A stretch of 7,871 nt of DNA from Thiosocius sp965601425 (lineage in GTDB: Bacteria > Pseudomonadota > Gammaproteobacteria > Chromatiales > Chromatiaceae). The position numbers were made by a program, and so were the translations under genes. Location of the stretch: assembly GCA_965601425.1 (NCBI GenBank), contig CBFCWF010000200.1, positions 1-7,871 on the forward strand. The letters run 5' to 3'. Every line of letters starts with the position of its first letter. Within the stretch, counting starts at the first letter, position 1. Below are positions 1 to 7,410 of this stretch, in pieces. The notes beneath the pieces were generated by a model. The model was given only the letters and a program-made list of their open reading frames with translations, had not been told where the DNA came from and did not search any database.

Positions 1-984
1 GTTTCGAAGAAACGGCTTCCGTTCTGTCAGAGCTGGCAGCTCATAGGTATCGGCAAGATCTGCCAGTGGGTCCGTCACGAAAACAGTATCGCCTCGGATC
101 AGTATTCCGAAATAGCCGATCTGCGGGGTGCCGTCGCGGAGCGGCTTTTCGGCGATCATCTGACGATTCTTGACGTCGTACACGCGCAGGTAGTTCGGCA
201 CTTCGCCGGCACCGCTCCCGTTCGGCACGACCGCATAGCGGCCATCGGCAGTCATCTCGATGCGCCCTGCATACGGTCGTGATGGCAGGGTGGCTACGAT
301 CTTCAGGCTGTCGGCGTCAATCACTGAGATCGTTTCTTCACCGCGGTTCGCAACCCAGATCTCGCTACCGTCTGGGTTGACAGCCAAGCCCTCGGCGCCG
401 GCCCCAGTCGGGACGACGACCGTGTCGCGTTCCTCGTCCAGGAAAATCACGGAAAAGGCGCCTTCCCCTTTCCGACTCGTCACATAGGCCCGCGAGCCGT
501 CGGGACTGAGTCGCACCATGTGTCCCTCTCTGGCGCCGGTCGGATAAGTCCGAACGACCTCCCCCGACTCAAGATCGATTAGCGCTAACTGGTCTGACTC
601 TTCTAGCGTTGCGACCGCCCGTCTACCGTCTGGCAGGAACAGCGCCGTGTGCGGGCGCGAGTTCGGACCTAGATCAATCCGCGACAGAACCGTGGCTGTC
701 TCGATATCGATCAGCACCAAATGCTGCCCGTGACGCTTCTTGGTGCCGTACTCGCTTGTCAGGGCCAGTCGACCATCGGGCGAAACATCCACTTCGTGCG
801 GGATAACGGGGCCGATCGGTAGGCGAGCGACCTCGACACGCGTTGGAAAGTCGATCAGGGAGATACTGCCCCCGTCGCGGTTGGCCACGAGCAGTGTGCC
901 TTCCATTGCCAGTAATCGGCTTGAAAAAAGTAGGTTGGACACCAGGAAAAATAAAATGATTCCTGTTGCGCTCGCTCGTCCCAT
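1..984 (-). CDS. Exported YVTN-type beta-propeller protein, 3' end beyond the window
   Basis: The frame is open for 328 codons from the ATG at 984 to the left edge without a stop, so the C-terminus is missing. The first 26 or so residues form a signal peptide: polar start with Arg3, hydrophobic core about residues 9-20, and likely cleavage near Ala26. The rest is a run of beta-propeller blades of the YVTN/YncE kind. Each has a PDG turn (VSPDG 67-71, LPDG 117-120, LSPDG 159-163, VNPDG 202-206) and strands such as LVLIDIET (89-96), LALIDLES (133-140) and IWVANRGEETISVID (209-223). Such proteins are periplasmic or secreted binding scaffolds. No catalytic residues or haem-binding CXXCH are visible, so substrate and partners cannot be named. 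The start is fixed by the ribosome binding site and the signal peptide directly after it. It is transcribed away from everything else in the window. The family call is solid; the function is unknown. Confidence 0.9.
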   Translation of the reverse strand, partial: MGRASATGIILFFLVSNLLFSSRLLAMEGTLLVANRDGGSISLIDFPTRVEVARLPIGPVIPHEVDVSPDGRLALTSEYGTKKRHGQHLVLIDIETATVLSRIDLGPNSRPHTALFLPDGRRAVATLEESDQLALIDLESGEVVRTYPTGAREGHMVRLSPDGSRAYVTSRKGEGAFSVIFLDEERDTVVVPTGAGAEGLAVNPDGSEIWVANRGEETISVIDADSLKIVATLPSRPYAGRIEMTADGRYAVVPNGSGAGEVPNYLRVYDVKNRQMIAEKPLRDGTPQIGYFGILIRGDTVFVTDPLADLADTYELPALTERKPFLRN

Positions 985-991
985 CGCTTCG

Positions 992-999
992 CCCCTTCC
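992..999 (-). promoter_or_regulatory. Ribosome binding site of the beta-propeller gene
   Basis: On the minus strand GGAAGGGG lies 7 nt before the ATG at 984. It supports that start over the in-frame ATG 26 codons further in (Met27), which would remove the signal peptide. Confidence 0.6.
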
Positions 1000-1124
1000 A
1001 ACAGAGTTAATCACGGTCCCGACAAGCATCGGGCTCAAATCGAGAGTCTAGGTGCGATCGTGTGGCCTATTTCAACGGCACCAGCATGGGCTAAGCGAGC
1101 ATTGTCGGAATCAGATCGCATTGA

Positions 1125-1523
1125 CTACTGGACACGGCCGCCCGTGATCAAGCCCTGTTTTCAATTCTCCAGACAAGTCCGCATCCCGCGATTGGCAGGG
1201 TATTCGTCTGTTCACCACCGAGTGAACCGTCATCCGTGATGGGTGTGCATCGCGTCGGCTTCGTGTCTCCTGCCGAGCAGGTGGTCGCGCCGGCAAGGAC
1301 CGGTCGGTGTCTGGAACAGGCGTTAACCCTGGCTGATGCTCAATTGCGACCATCGCTTGCAGGCTCATGACGGCAGTCACCCCCACAGCAGACGCCGGGG
1401 CGTTTGTATCTTCTGTACACCGAAGAGGAACGGGTACTGAAACCGCTTGAGGAGCTCGTGGAAAATCCGACGCAGGACGAGGCGCTATTCCACATCTGTA
1501 CGGTACTGAATAACCGGAACTGA
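1125..1523 (+). pseudogene. Interrupted reading frame, possible decayed gene of unknown family
   Basis: Between the beta-propeller start and the end of the ABC permease there are about 540 bases without an intact gene. One plus-strand frame is open from 1125 to the TGA at 1521-1523 except for a single in-frame TGA at 1368-1370. The part after the internal stop could begin at the TTG at 1404 and encodes 39 residues that look protein-like: an acidic, helical stretch with motifs such as YTEEERVLKPLEELVENP, ending in VLNNRN. The part before the stop (about 80 codons) contains ALTLADAQLRPSLAGS just ahead of the TGA. There is no clear ATG with a ribosome binding site at the left. I do not recognise the family. 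Nearest explanation: remnant of a gene inactivated by a nonsense change or by recombination. Chance open sequence in GC-rich DNA is a real alternative for the first half. Confidence 0.3.
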
Positions 1524-1528
1524 GCCCC

Positions 1529-4096
1529 TCAACTATCCTGCAACAACACCGCCGGATTGAGCCGCATGGCCCTTAGCGTCGGCAACAGCCCACCCAGAAG
1601 CGCCAGTGAACTGACGGCGCCAGCCACCAGCGCACCCAGCCACCACAGATCGCCGGCCGGCAGTTTTAACGCCAGGTCCGCCACAGGCAGCGCGATCAGA
1701 GCCCCGAGCCCTGTCGCGAAAACGGTCGCAAGGAGCGCAAGTAACCCGGTCTCAAGCAACATGGATCGCCGAATGGCCTGATGTCTGGCACCGAGGCAGT
1801 GCAGCAGGTTGGCCACATAGAGTTGTCGCCTGCGGCTTACACTCACCACACTCGACAGTACCAGAAGACTTGCCATCAGGCTGACGGTGGCAACGGCGGC
1901 GAGGCCGGCAGCAGCCTTGTTGAGCAGATCACCGGCGGTTTCCAGCCAGTCGGCGGTGCGCAGTGTGATCACGTTGGGGATGTTTTGCGACAGCCATTGC
2001 TGGGAGGCTTTGGCGGCCTCATCGTTCTGGTAGACCGCGCCTACGTACAGGCTGATGAGTTCGTCCAAGGCCCCTTTCTGCAGAATGCCTTCAAACCAGA
2101 ATCGGGTCTGAAGGCCTTTCTGCCGGTAGATGGCGCGGATTTCAGCGGTGATGGTCTTGTGCTGGGCAGTGAATTCCACCTTGTCACCGATACCCAAGCC
2201 GAGCTGGTAGGCTTCCCGATCCTCCATGGCCATAAAGGCAGGCTCTCCTTCCGGTGCGGAAGCACTCCACCAGGTGCCTTCCAGCAGTTCTAGGCGTTCC
2301 GGATTGCCCGAAAGGTAACTGAGTTTGTATTCATCCCCCATGGCCTCGCGCCTGGCCTCCGGATTGTCCGCGAGTACCTCGGCAATCGGTTGCTGGTTGA
2401 TCTTGGCCAGGCGGGAACGAACCAGTGGCAAAAGCTCTATCCTGTTGGAGGAATCCAGCGTTTCTAAGCCGGCCTCGAGCGCCTGCCTCTGGTCTGGGAA
2501 TACCTCATACAAGATCAACGCGGGTGATTCCGCCGGTATGGTGGTTTCAAGCGCTCGCAGGAGCGTGGTAACCATCAGGGTGCACGCCACCACAAGGGTC
2601 AGTGCGGTACCCAGCGACAGCAATATTGTCCTCAGTGGCGAATCCGGCCCGTGGAGATTGGCCAGCGCCAGCCGACGGGCAAACTTGTGGTCGGCATAAC
2701 CGCTGTTTTCCAGCGTTTTGGCAGCCCGGCGTAATCCCTTGATCAGACCTTCCAGCAGTCCCCAGAGCACGATCACCGCCAGCAGGAACAGAAAACCCAG
2801 ATGCGGGGATGGCAACCAGAACAGCGTGGCGGCGATAGTGACCGCGACGAGCAGGTAGCTGGCAATGCGCCAACTGCGAGGCTCATTCGGTACGGCCTGA
2901 ACCTGGCCCCGAAAAAGTCCGGCCGGAGAGGCTGCGAGTGCCCTTGCCAACGCCGGCAGCGCGAAGACATAGGCGGTCAGCACCGCAAACAGCCAGCTAA
3001 GCAGCAAGGGGACAAACCAAAGGGACAGCCAGTGCCCTGCGCCGTCCGGCCCGGGTAGCGCAAAGGCATCGCTGGCCAGACTGATAGCCACGGCAGAAAG
3101 CCCAAGCCCGATGCTGCCGCCGATAAGGCCAGCCAGGCTGCCGAGCATGCCGATCTGTAACAGGTAGATGCCCACCAGCGGTTTGCGCCGCAGGCCCAGT
3201 GCCTGCAGCGTGGCCATGGTGCCCAGTTTTTCGTCCAGGTAGGCGTGTATGCTGTTGGCAACACCCAGGCCGCCAATGAACAGCGTGGTGAAGGCAATGA
3301 GGATCAGCCCCGTAGCAATCTGGTCCAGTCGCTCGGAGATTCGTTCGCTGCGCTCAGCAAAGGTGGTGATGTCCCATCGTGTGTCCGGGAAGGCCTGTTC
3401 GAATTCCTCCAGCCACAGGTCTAGATCCTGATCGGTCTGAACTCGGTATTCATAGTCGATTCGGCTGCCTGGCCGGATCAGCCCCGTTGCCTCCACCGCC
3501 TGATCGGAAACCATGATCGGCAAGCCGCGCCAGTTGGCATTCAGCCTGCGATCCGGCTGTTTCTGAATGAGGCCGCTGATACGAAAGGTCGCGGCGCCAA
3601 TCTCAATCTGATCGCCAACAGACAGGCCCCGACGCTCTGCCAGCAAGGGGTCGATGATAGCGCCCCAAAGGTTGCCCTCTCGTGCCGTGAGCGCTTCATG
3701 TGGCTCGTCCGGCGTCAGCTCCAACGCGCCGTAGAGTGGATAGGCCGCATCCGGTACCAGTATCTCGGCTCTGAAGAAACCGTCACCGTCGCTAACGCTT
3801 ACAATGGTGTCGAATTCCCGGACCAGCGAGAGGCTGCCAGTGGCACGAATCCACTCGAGCACGTCATCCGGCAAGGGCTCGCCCGAATCAAGCTCAACGT
3901 CTCCGCCCAACAACGCGCGCGTATCCGCCAGCAGGCTCTGCTCGATAACCCCGTATAGGCTGGCAGTAGCGGCCACAAGGGTGACGCCGAGGATCAGGCA
4001 GGCGAGAAAGACCTTGAGCGCGGACATGCGTGATCGCAGATCGGTAATTGCGAATTTGAGTATCCAGAGCGGCTTTGTCGAGGTTTCACGCTTCAT
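1529..4096 (-). CDS. ybbP: FtsX-family ABC transporter permease, YbbP-like
   Basis: An 855-residue permease, close to the roughly 800 residues of E. coli YbbP and with the same duplicated layout. Ten membrane segments can be read: about 26-50, then a periplasmic domain (51-255), then 258-282, 306-340, 355-385, 412-428, 433-451 and 488-512, a second periplasmic domain (515-722), then 727-750, 778-806 and 817-838. The FtsX signature region is LFIGGLGVANSIHAYLDEK (272-290), followed by the coupling-helix-like KLGTMATLQALG (290-301). The matching site in the second half is SRRRQLYVANLLHCLGA (754-770). In the family, such permeases do not form a classical import channel; they transmit ATPase motion to the periplasm to extract or move lipids, lipoproteins or other envelope molecules. 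The cargo here is unknown. The ATG at 4096 is preferred because it overlaps the end of the ATPase gene by 11 nt (ATGAAGCGTGA), the usual coupled arrangement. An in-frame ATG at 4156 would extend it by 20 residues deep inside the ATPase gene and is less likely. Confidence 0.93.
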   Translation of the reverse strand: MKRETSTKPLWILKFAITDLRSRMSALKVFLACLILGVTLVAATASLYGVIEQSLLADTRALLGGDVELDSGEPLPDDVLEWIRATGSLSLVREFDTIVSVSDGDGFFRAEILVPDAAYPLYGALELTPDEPHEALTAREGNLWGAIIDPLLAERRGLSVGDQIEIGAATFRISGLIQKQPDRRLNANWRGLPIMVSDQAVEATGLIRPGSRIDYEYRVQTDQDLDLWLEEFEQAFPDTRWDITTFAERSERISERLDQIATGLILIAFTTLFIGGLGVANSIHAYLDEKLGTMATLQALGLRRKPLVGIYLLQIGMLGSLAGLIGGSIGLGLSAVAISLASDAFALPGPDGAGHWLSLWFVPLLLSWLFAVLTAYVFALPALARALAASPAGLFRGQVQAVPNEPRSWRIASYLLVAVTIAATLFWLPSPHLGFLFLLAVIVLWGLLEGLIKGLRRAAKTLENSGYADHKFARRLALANLHGPDSPLRTILLSLGTALTLVVACTLMVTTLLRALETTIPAESPALILYEVFPDQRQALEAGLETLDSSNRIELLPLVRSRLAKINQQPIAEVLADNPEARREAMGDEYKLSYLSGNPERLELLEGTWWSASAPEGEPAFMAMEDREAYQLGLGIGDKVEFTAQHKTITAEIRAIYRQKGLQTRFWFEGILQKGALDELISLYVGAVYQNDEAAKASQQWLSQNIPNVITLRTADWLETAGDLLNKAAAGLAAVATVSLMASLLVLSSVVSVSRRRQLYVANLLHCLGARHQAIRRSMLLETGLLALLATVFATGLGALIALPVADLALKLPAGDLWWLGALVAGAVSSLALLGGLLPTLRAMRLNPAVLLQDS

Positions 4097-4757
4097 AGAG
4101 GCGACCGCCATCCATCCGCACCCGATGCTGACAACGCTCTGCGACACGCTCGTCATGCGTCACCAGAACCAGCGTGGATTTGCTTTTCTTGTGGAGATCA
4201 AACAGCAGTGAGAGCACTTTCTCACCGGTTTCGTGGTCCAGGTTGCCTGTGGGCTCATCGCCCAGCAGCAGGCTCGGCTGGTGGACCAATGCCCTTGCAA
4301 TCGCCACGCGCTGTTGCTCACCGCCGGAAAGCTGACCCGGGTAGTGCTGCAGCCGATGACTGAGACCAACCGCCTCCAGCATGGAAAGCGCCTGATTCCG
4401 GGCCTTGGCCTGGCCGGCGATTTCAAGCGGCAGGCTGACGTTGCCAAGGGCGGTCAGGCCAGGCAGCAGATGAAATGACTGGAAAATGATACCAAGGTGC
4501 TCACTGCGCCAGTCGGCCAGGGTATCGGCATCCATGTCACCGAGGCGCCGATCGCCGACGAGGATTTCCCCGCTGGTCGGGCGCTGAAGACCGGAGAGAA
4601 GGAGGAGCAGCGAAGTCTTCCCACTGCCGGAGGGACCGGTGATTGCCAGTGTTTCACCCGGCGAAACCATGAGTGACGCATTGTTGAGTACTGAAACCTT
4701 ACCTGATTCGGTTGGGTACTCAAGGCGGATATCCTTCACTTCAACGCTGGTGGACAC
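4086..4757 (-). CDS. ybbA: ABC transporter ATPase of the LolD/MacB group, YbbA-like
   Basis: A 223-residue nucleotide-binding protein, the usual length for YbbA and LolD. All ABC motifs are intact: Walker A GPSGSGKT (41-48), Q-loop Gln93 in IIFQSFHLLPGLTALGNV, signature LSGGEQQR (143-150), Walker B LLLGDEPTGNLD (163-174) with catalytic Glu168, and the H-loop THD (200-202). The sequence around the Q-loop is typical of ATPases that power FtsX-type permeases. It should sit at the inner face of the inner membrane as a dimer on the permease encoded next, and the 11-nt overlap implies translational coupling. The frame is open up to an ATG at 4898, but the GTG at 4757 is chosen because it has a ribosome binding site, gives the family length, and the 47 extra residues show no relation to ABC proteins. 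The gene name rests on similarity and order; it could equally be called a LolD-like paralogue. Confidence 0.95.
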   Translation of the reverse strand: MSTSVEVKDIRLEYPTESGKVSVLNNASLMVSPGETLAITGPSGSGKTSLLLLLSGLQRPTSGEILVGDRRLGDMDADTLADWRSEHLGIIFQSFHLLPGLTALGNVSLPLEIAGQAKARNQALSMLEAVGLSHRLQHYPGQLSGGEQQRVAIARALVHQPSLLLGDEPTGNLDHETGEKVLSLLFDLHKKSKSTLVLVTHDERVAERCQHRVRMDGGRLYEA

Positions 4758-4762
4758 TGGGA

Positions 4763-4769
4763 CACCTTT
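4763..4769 (-). promoter_or_regulatory. Ribosome binding site deciding the GTG start of the ATPase gene
   Basis: On the minus strand AAAGGTG ends 5 nt before the GTG at 4757. This supports the short 223-residue ATPase over the longer in-frame possibility. No convincing -35/-10 pair was found in the 140 bases upstream of it. Confidence 0.55.
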
Positions 4770-4900
4770 TTTCAACAAATTCGCCCGTAGCCACGTATCA
4801 TTACACTGCCAGTTGGTCTGGAGATTGGCGTACGCGTGTTTTCCCGGACTGACGCACTGCCGGTGGTCCAAGTCATCCTGTGTAAAACGGGAGCACATGA

Positions 4901-5265
4901 GTGACCGCCCCTTTCGACAGTATCCGTATTATCGACCCGACCGCCCGGACATTCGGCCCCTTGGCCATCATGGGTAATCAAGGTCAACAATCCGGCCGGC
5001 GGGCATTTCACCCGTTCCGCCGCCTGCCGGCAGGGGATATCTCGGTGTGGTCTCTCGACAACAACCGCTACAAAGAGCCGGTGCACTGTATCTGAAAGCG
5101 TCGGCGGCTCGAGAGGCGCTGCCAAAGCAGGCGGTGACCGCCGATGTATTTGTGCAGATTCTGCCCGGGCATTATCGAAAGGATGGGGCTGGGAGAGGGC
5201 GAGCTACGCAAAGTGGTGCCGGCCTGCTGTCATGGGGCAGGTGGTCGACACTTGCCACGCACTGA
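4901..5265 (+). pseudogene. Possible small gene or frameshifted remnant, unknown family
   Basis: The 510 bases between the ATPase side and the hydrolase gene hold no intact recognisable gene. The best candidate starts at the GTG at 4901, with GGGAG (4889-4893) ideally placed 7 nt upstream. It encodes 64 residues ending at 5095, with a first part reading FDSIRIIDPTARTFGPLA and a later GDISVWSLDNNRYKEPVH. Directly overlapping its end, another frame (5047-5265) continues with protein-like sequence, LYLKASAAREALPKQAVTADV up to VFVQILPGHYRKDG, after which it becomes Gly/Arg/Ser-rich and less convincing. The simplest reading is one ancestral gene of about 120 residues broken by a frameshift near 5060-5095. 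A genuine 64-residue protein is also possible. I do not recognise it. It is not the tesA lysophospholipase found opposite ybbA in E. coli: no GDSL motif is present in any frame. Confidence 0.3.
5236..5256 (+). other. Hairpin-forming inverted repeat without a T-run
   Basis: GGCAGGTG (5236-5243) can pair with CACTTGCC (5249-5256) around a 5-base loop, giving an 8-bp stem with one G-U pair. No T-rich tail follows on either strand, so it is not a standard intrinsic terminator. It lies about 150 bases before the hydrolase start. It could be a transcript-end stem for the preceding remnant or chance. Confidence 0.25.
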
Positions 5266-5394
5266 GTCAGCTTCAAAGCCGATGAGTGACGAGGTGTCAG
5301 TGGGTTTTCAGCGCTAACTGAGGAAATACCCTAGACACTTTGTCTTTGTCCGGTCCAGATTTTGCGGCTAACTCTTGGGAGTCTGGCATTCATC

Positions 5395-5400
5395 GAGGAG
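5395..5400 (+). promoter_or_regulatory. Ribosome binding site of the hydrolase gene
   Basis: GAGGAG sits 8 nt before the ATG at 5409, a strong site that selects this start over the in-frame ATG three codons later. No clear promoter hexamers were identified in the preceding 100 bases. Confidence 0.65.
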
Positions 5401-5408
5401 AGTGATAC

Positions 5409-6383
5409 ATGTCTGGTATGTCACGCATGCTGTGCGCCGCGGTATTTGCGGTCGGTGTTCTGGGGGCAGACGCGGTTTCCGCTGCACCGGTCAAGGTCAC
5501 CCCGCTCGGTAGCCATGCGGGCGAATTCTGCAAGTTCGATCGCGCGATGTTGTTCGAGGATCCGGACGGCACCCGAATCCTTTACGATGCTGGGCGCACT
5601 GTCGCCGGTGCGGATGATCCGCGGCTCGGTGACATCGATGTTCTGCTGGTCAGTCACATGCACGGAGACCATGTGGGCGATCGCCATCTGCCAGCGCCCG
5701 GCGCGGGCACCTGCGACAATCCCGACGTCTCGGTCGGCGCGACGCCACAAACCAACACGGTCGCAATCGCGTTGGCCAAGGACGCAAAGATCGTCACCGG
5801 CAGCGAGATGCCGAAGTTCTTCTCTGGTAAGTTGAAGACGGGCGGTGGCGACCCGAAGAACTCCCAACTGGTCCGTTTCGGCGCGTCACGCACGGTCGGT
5901 GGTGTGACGCTGACGACGGTCCCTGCAGTGCACTCCAACGGCATCGCCGGTAATTTCATCGGCGGCAAGCTCGGCGAGATGCTCGATGCGGCTGGCGTGA
6001 CCGCCTATGCGGGGCCGCCCACCGGTTATGTCGCAACGTTTTCGAATGGGCTTGTCGTCTACCTGTCCGGTGACACCGGCATAACCGCCGAGCAGCAAAG
6101 CGTCGTACGGGAGCACTACGGTGCAGAACTGGCCGTGATGAATATCGGCGATACCTTCACGACCGGCCCGAAAGAGGCCGCCTACGTCATCGATGAATTG
6201 GTCAAGCCGGCTGCGGTCATCGCATCGCATGCCAACGAGGCGGCGACCAATAACGGCAAGGTCGTCGACGGCACGCGGACCGCGACGTTCATCGCGGCGG
6301 CCAAGACCCCCGTGTATGTGCCCCTCAGCGGCAACACCATGAGCTTCGATGGCGCGGGCAACTGCATGTCGGGCTGTAACTGA
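5409..6383 (+). CDS. Exported metallo-beta-lactamase-fold hydrolase, UlaG-like
   Basis: A 324-residue protein with a signal peptide: Arg6, hydrophobic core about 8-19, and a likely cleavage site at VSAA (23-26) before PVKVTPLG. The mature part is a complete metallo-beta-lactamase fold. The metal motif HMHGDH is at 83-88 (His83, His85, Asp87, His88), followed by His175 in PAVHSNG, Asp222 in LSGDTG and His274 in ASHANE, so every ligand for a two-metal site is present. The fold-start signature LYDAGR is at 58-63. The arrangement, with SGDTG followed by a late SHANE histidine, resembles the UlaG / L-ascorbate-6-phosphate lactonase-like branch and not antibiotic-degrading beta-lactamases; the substrate cannot be read from the sequence. 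The predicted mature protein keeps four cysteines (41, 102, 319, 323), the last two near the C-terminus, consistent with disulfides in the periplasm. A TAXI receptor gene follows 67 nt downstream on the same strand and may be co-transcribed. Confidence 0.92.
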   Translation: MSGMSRMLCAAVFAVGVLGADAVSAAPVKVTPLGSHAGEFCKFDRAMLFEDPDGTRILYDAGRTVAGADDPRLGDIDVLLVSHMHGDHVGDRHLPAPGAGTCDNPDVSVGATPQTNTVAIALAKDAKIVTGSEMPKFFSGKLKTGGGDPKNSQLVRFGASRTVGGVTLTTVPAVHSNGIAGNFIGGKLGEMLDAAGVTAYAGPPTGYVATFSNGLVVYLSGDTGITAEQQSVVREHYGAELAVMNIGDTFTTGPKEAAYVIDELVKPAAVIASHANEAATNNGKVVDGTRTATFIAAAKTPVYVPLSGNTMSFDGAGNCMSGCN

Positions 6384-6438
6384 GCTGGCCTACGCTGGCC
6401 CTGAAGCTAAACGACCGCTGCATTCGTAAACAGTGAGT

Positions 6439-6444
6439 TAGGGA
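6439..6444 (+). promoter_or_regulatory. Ribosome binding site of the TAXI receptor gene
   Basis: TAGGGA ends 6 nt before the ATG at 6451, matching the start that gives a full signal peptide. The 67-nt gap before this gene contains a short direct repeat of GCTGGCC (6384-6390 and 6394-6400) but no hairpin with a T-run, so read-through from the hydrolase gene is plausible. Confidence 0.55.
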
Positions 6445-6450
6445 ACTGAA

Positions 6451-7410
6451 ATGGCATCGCTACGTTTTGTGCTCTTGAGTGTTTTGCTGCTGGCTGGATC
6501 GGTTCCACCGGTAGTCGCGTCGGATCGCACGCCAGTGATCCTGGGTACGGCCACGCCTGGCGGCGGATTCGAACTGTATGGTGGCGTTCTGGCTGAGGAG
6601 GTTAACAAGGTCGCCCCGGCACTGAATCTCCTGGCACGCAATACCAGGGGCAGTCGTCAAAATATCCCGTTGCTTGAGCAAGGCACACTAGATGTTGCGC
6701 TTGTCGCTTCGCTGCCTGCCCGCGAAGCCTTCGAGGGAATCGGACGCGACGAGCCAACAGACCTCAAGATCATCACCGCTATCTACCCAACTTTCGGCGC
6801 TTTCGCGGTCAAGGGAGATAGTCCCGCGAAGACTTATTCGGATCTGATAGGACAGAAAGTGGCCTGGGGGACACGTTCTTCTGGCCTGACGCTTCTGAGC
6901 CAGTATGTCAACGACGCCTTGGGACTCGATCGAGACAAGGATTTCGAGGCGGTCTATCTCGAGCGCGCTGGTCACGGTGCTCCCATGGTCCTGAACGGTG
7001 AAGTCGCAGCCCAGTGGGGCGGCGGAGTGGGTTGGCCCAACTTCACCAAGATCATGGCTGCAGGCGGCGACTTAGTGGGTCTGTCGGAAGATCAAATCGA
7101 AGCCGTCAATGCCAAATTTCCGTTCCTGTTGCCCATGGAGATCCCGGCAGGCTCGTATCCGGGTCAGGAAACCGCTCTGAAAACGGTTGGCTCCTATAGC
7201 TACTTACTGGCCCGCGCCGACTTGCCTGAGGATATTGCCTACCGCTTGGCCAAAGCCATTCACAAGGCTCAGCCAGGTCTCGCTGCGCGCCTAAAGCAAG
7301 GCCGCGATACGTTGCCCGAGAACACCTGGAAAGCGGCTGGCAATGCGGAGCGCATTCACCCGGGGGCTCTTCAGTATCTCGCGGAAATCGGTGTCGCGCA
7401 TTCACCATGA
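6451..7410 (+). CDS. TAXI-family TRAP transporter solute-binding receptor
   Basis: A 319-residue periplasmic binding protein of the TAXI (TRAP-associated extracytoplasmic immunogenic) family, with family-typical length. It begins with a signal peptide: Arg5, core 6-16, cleavage near Ala23 in PPVVASD. The N-terminal ligand-site motif LGTATPGGGFELYGG (31-45) is the family's usual Gly-rich opening. It is followed by NTRGSRQNIPLLEQGTLDVAL, the segment that holds the carboxylate ligand in relatives. Further along come KVAWGTRSSG and IPAGSYPGQETALKTVGSY, then DLPEDIAYRLAKAIH, all recognisable TAXI positions. Such receptors bind organic acids or amino acids such as glutamate-like compounds and deliver them to a fused DctQM-type permease. 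No such permease gene is in the window on either side, so the receptor is an orphan here or uses a permease encoded elsewhere. The exported hydrolase just upstream suggests a related substrate, which is inference only. Confidence 0.93.
   Translation: MASLRFVLLSVLLLAGSVPPVVASDRTPVILGTATPGGGFELYGGVLAEEVNKVAPALNLLARNTRGSRQNIPLLEQGTLDVALVASLPAREAFEGIGRDEPTDLKIITAIYPTFGAFAVKGDSPAKTYSDLIGQKVAWGTRSSGLTLLSQYVNDALGLDRDKDFEAVYLERAGHGAPMVLNGEVAAQWGGGVGWPNFTKIMAAGGDLVGLSEDQIEAVNAKFPFLLPMEIPAGSYPGQETALKTVGSYSYLLARADLPEDIAYRLAKAIHKAQPGLAARLKQGRDTLPENTWKAAGNAERIHPGALQYLAEIGVAHSP

Noticed and set aside
1111..1386. A 91-codon minus-strand ORF in the gap after the beta-propeller gene
   Set aside because: Arg/Pro-rich with no domain look, no ribosome binding site that I can see, and it lies antisense to the more protein-like plus-strand frame.
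1504..1519. Weak inverted repeat CGGT...ACCG near the convergent gene ends as a terminator
   Set aside because: Stem of only 4 bp with no T-run on either strand.
1557..4156. Many ORFs of 60-170 codons antisense to or out of frame with the permease
   Set aside because: They are shadows of the permease coding sequence, explained by high third-position GC, and have composition unlike real proteins.
4758..4898. N-terminal extension of the ATPase gene to the ATG at 4898
   Set aside because: The 47 extra residues are unlike ABC proteins and would make the protein longer than its family; the GTG at 4757 has its own ribosome binding site.
4897..4977. A 26-residue Pro/Arg-rich ORF (with RPDRPDIRP) resembling a proline-rich antimicrobial peptide
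   Set aside because: The same ribosome binding site is only 3 nt from this ATG but 7 nt from the GTG at 4901 in another frame, and the 4901 frame is longer. The resemblance is compositional only.
4772..5125. A 117-codon minus-strand ORF upstream of the ATPase gene
   Set aside because: No domain character and no ribosome binding site; it overlaps the plus-strand frames with better coding features.
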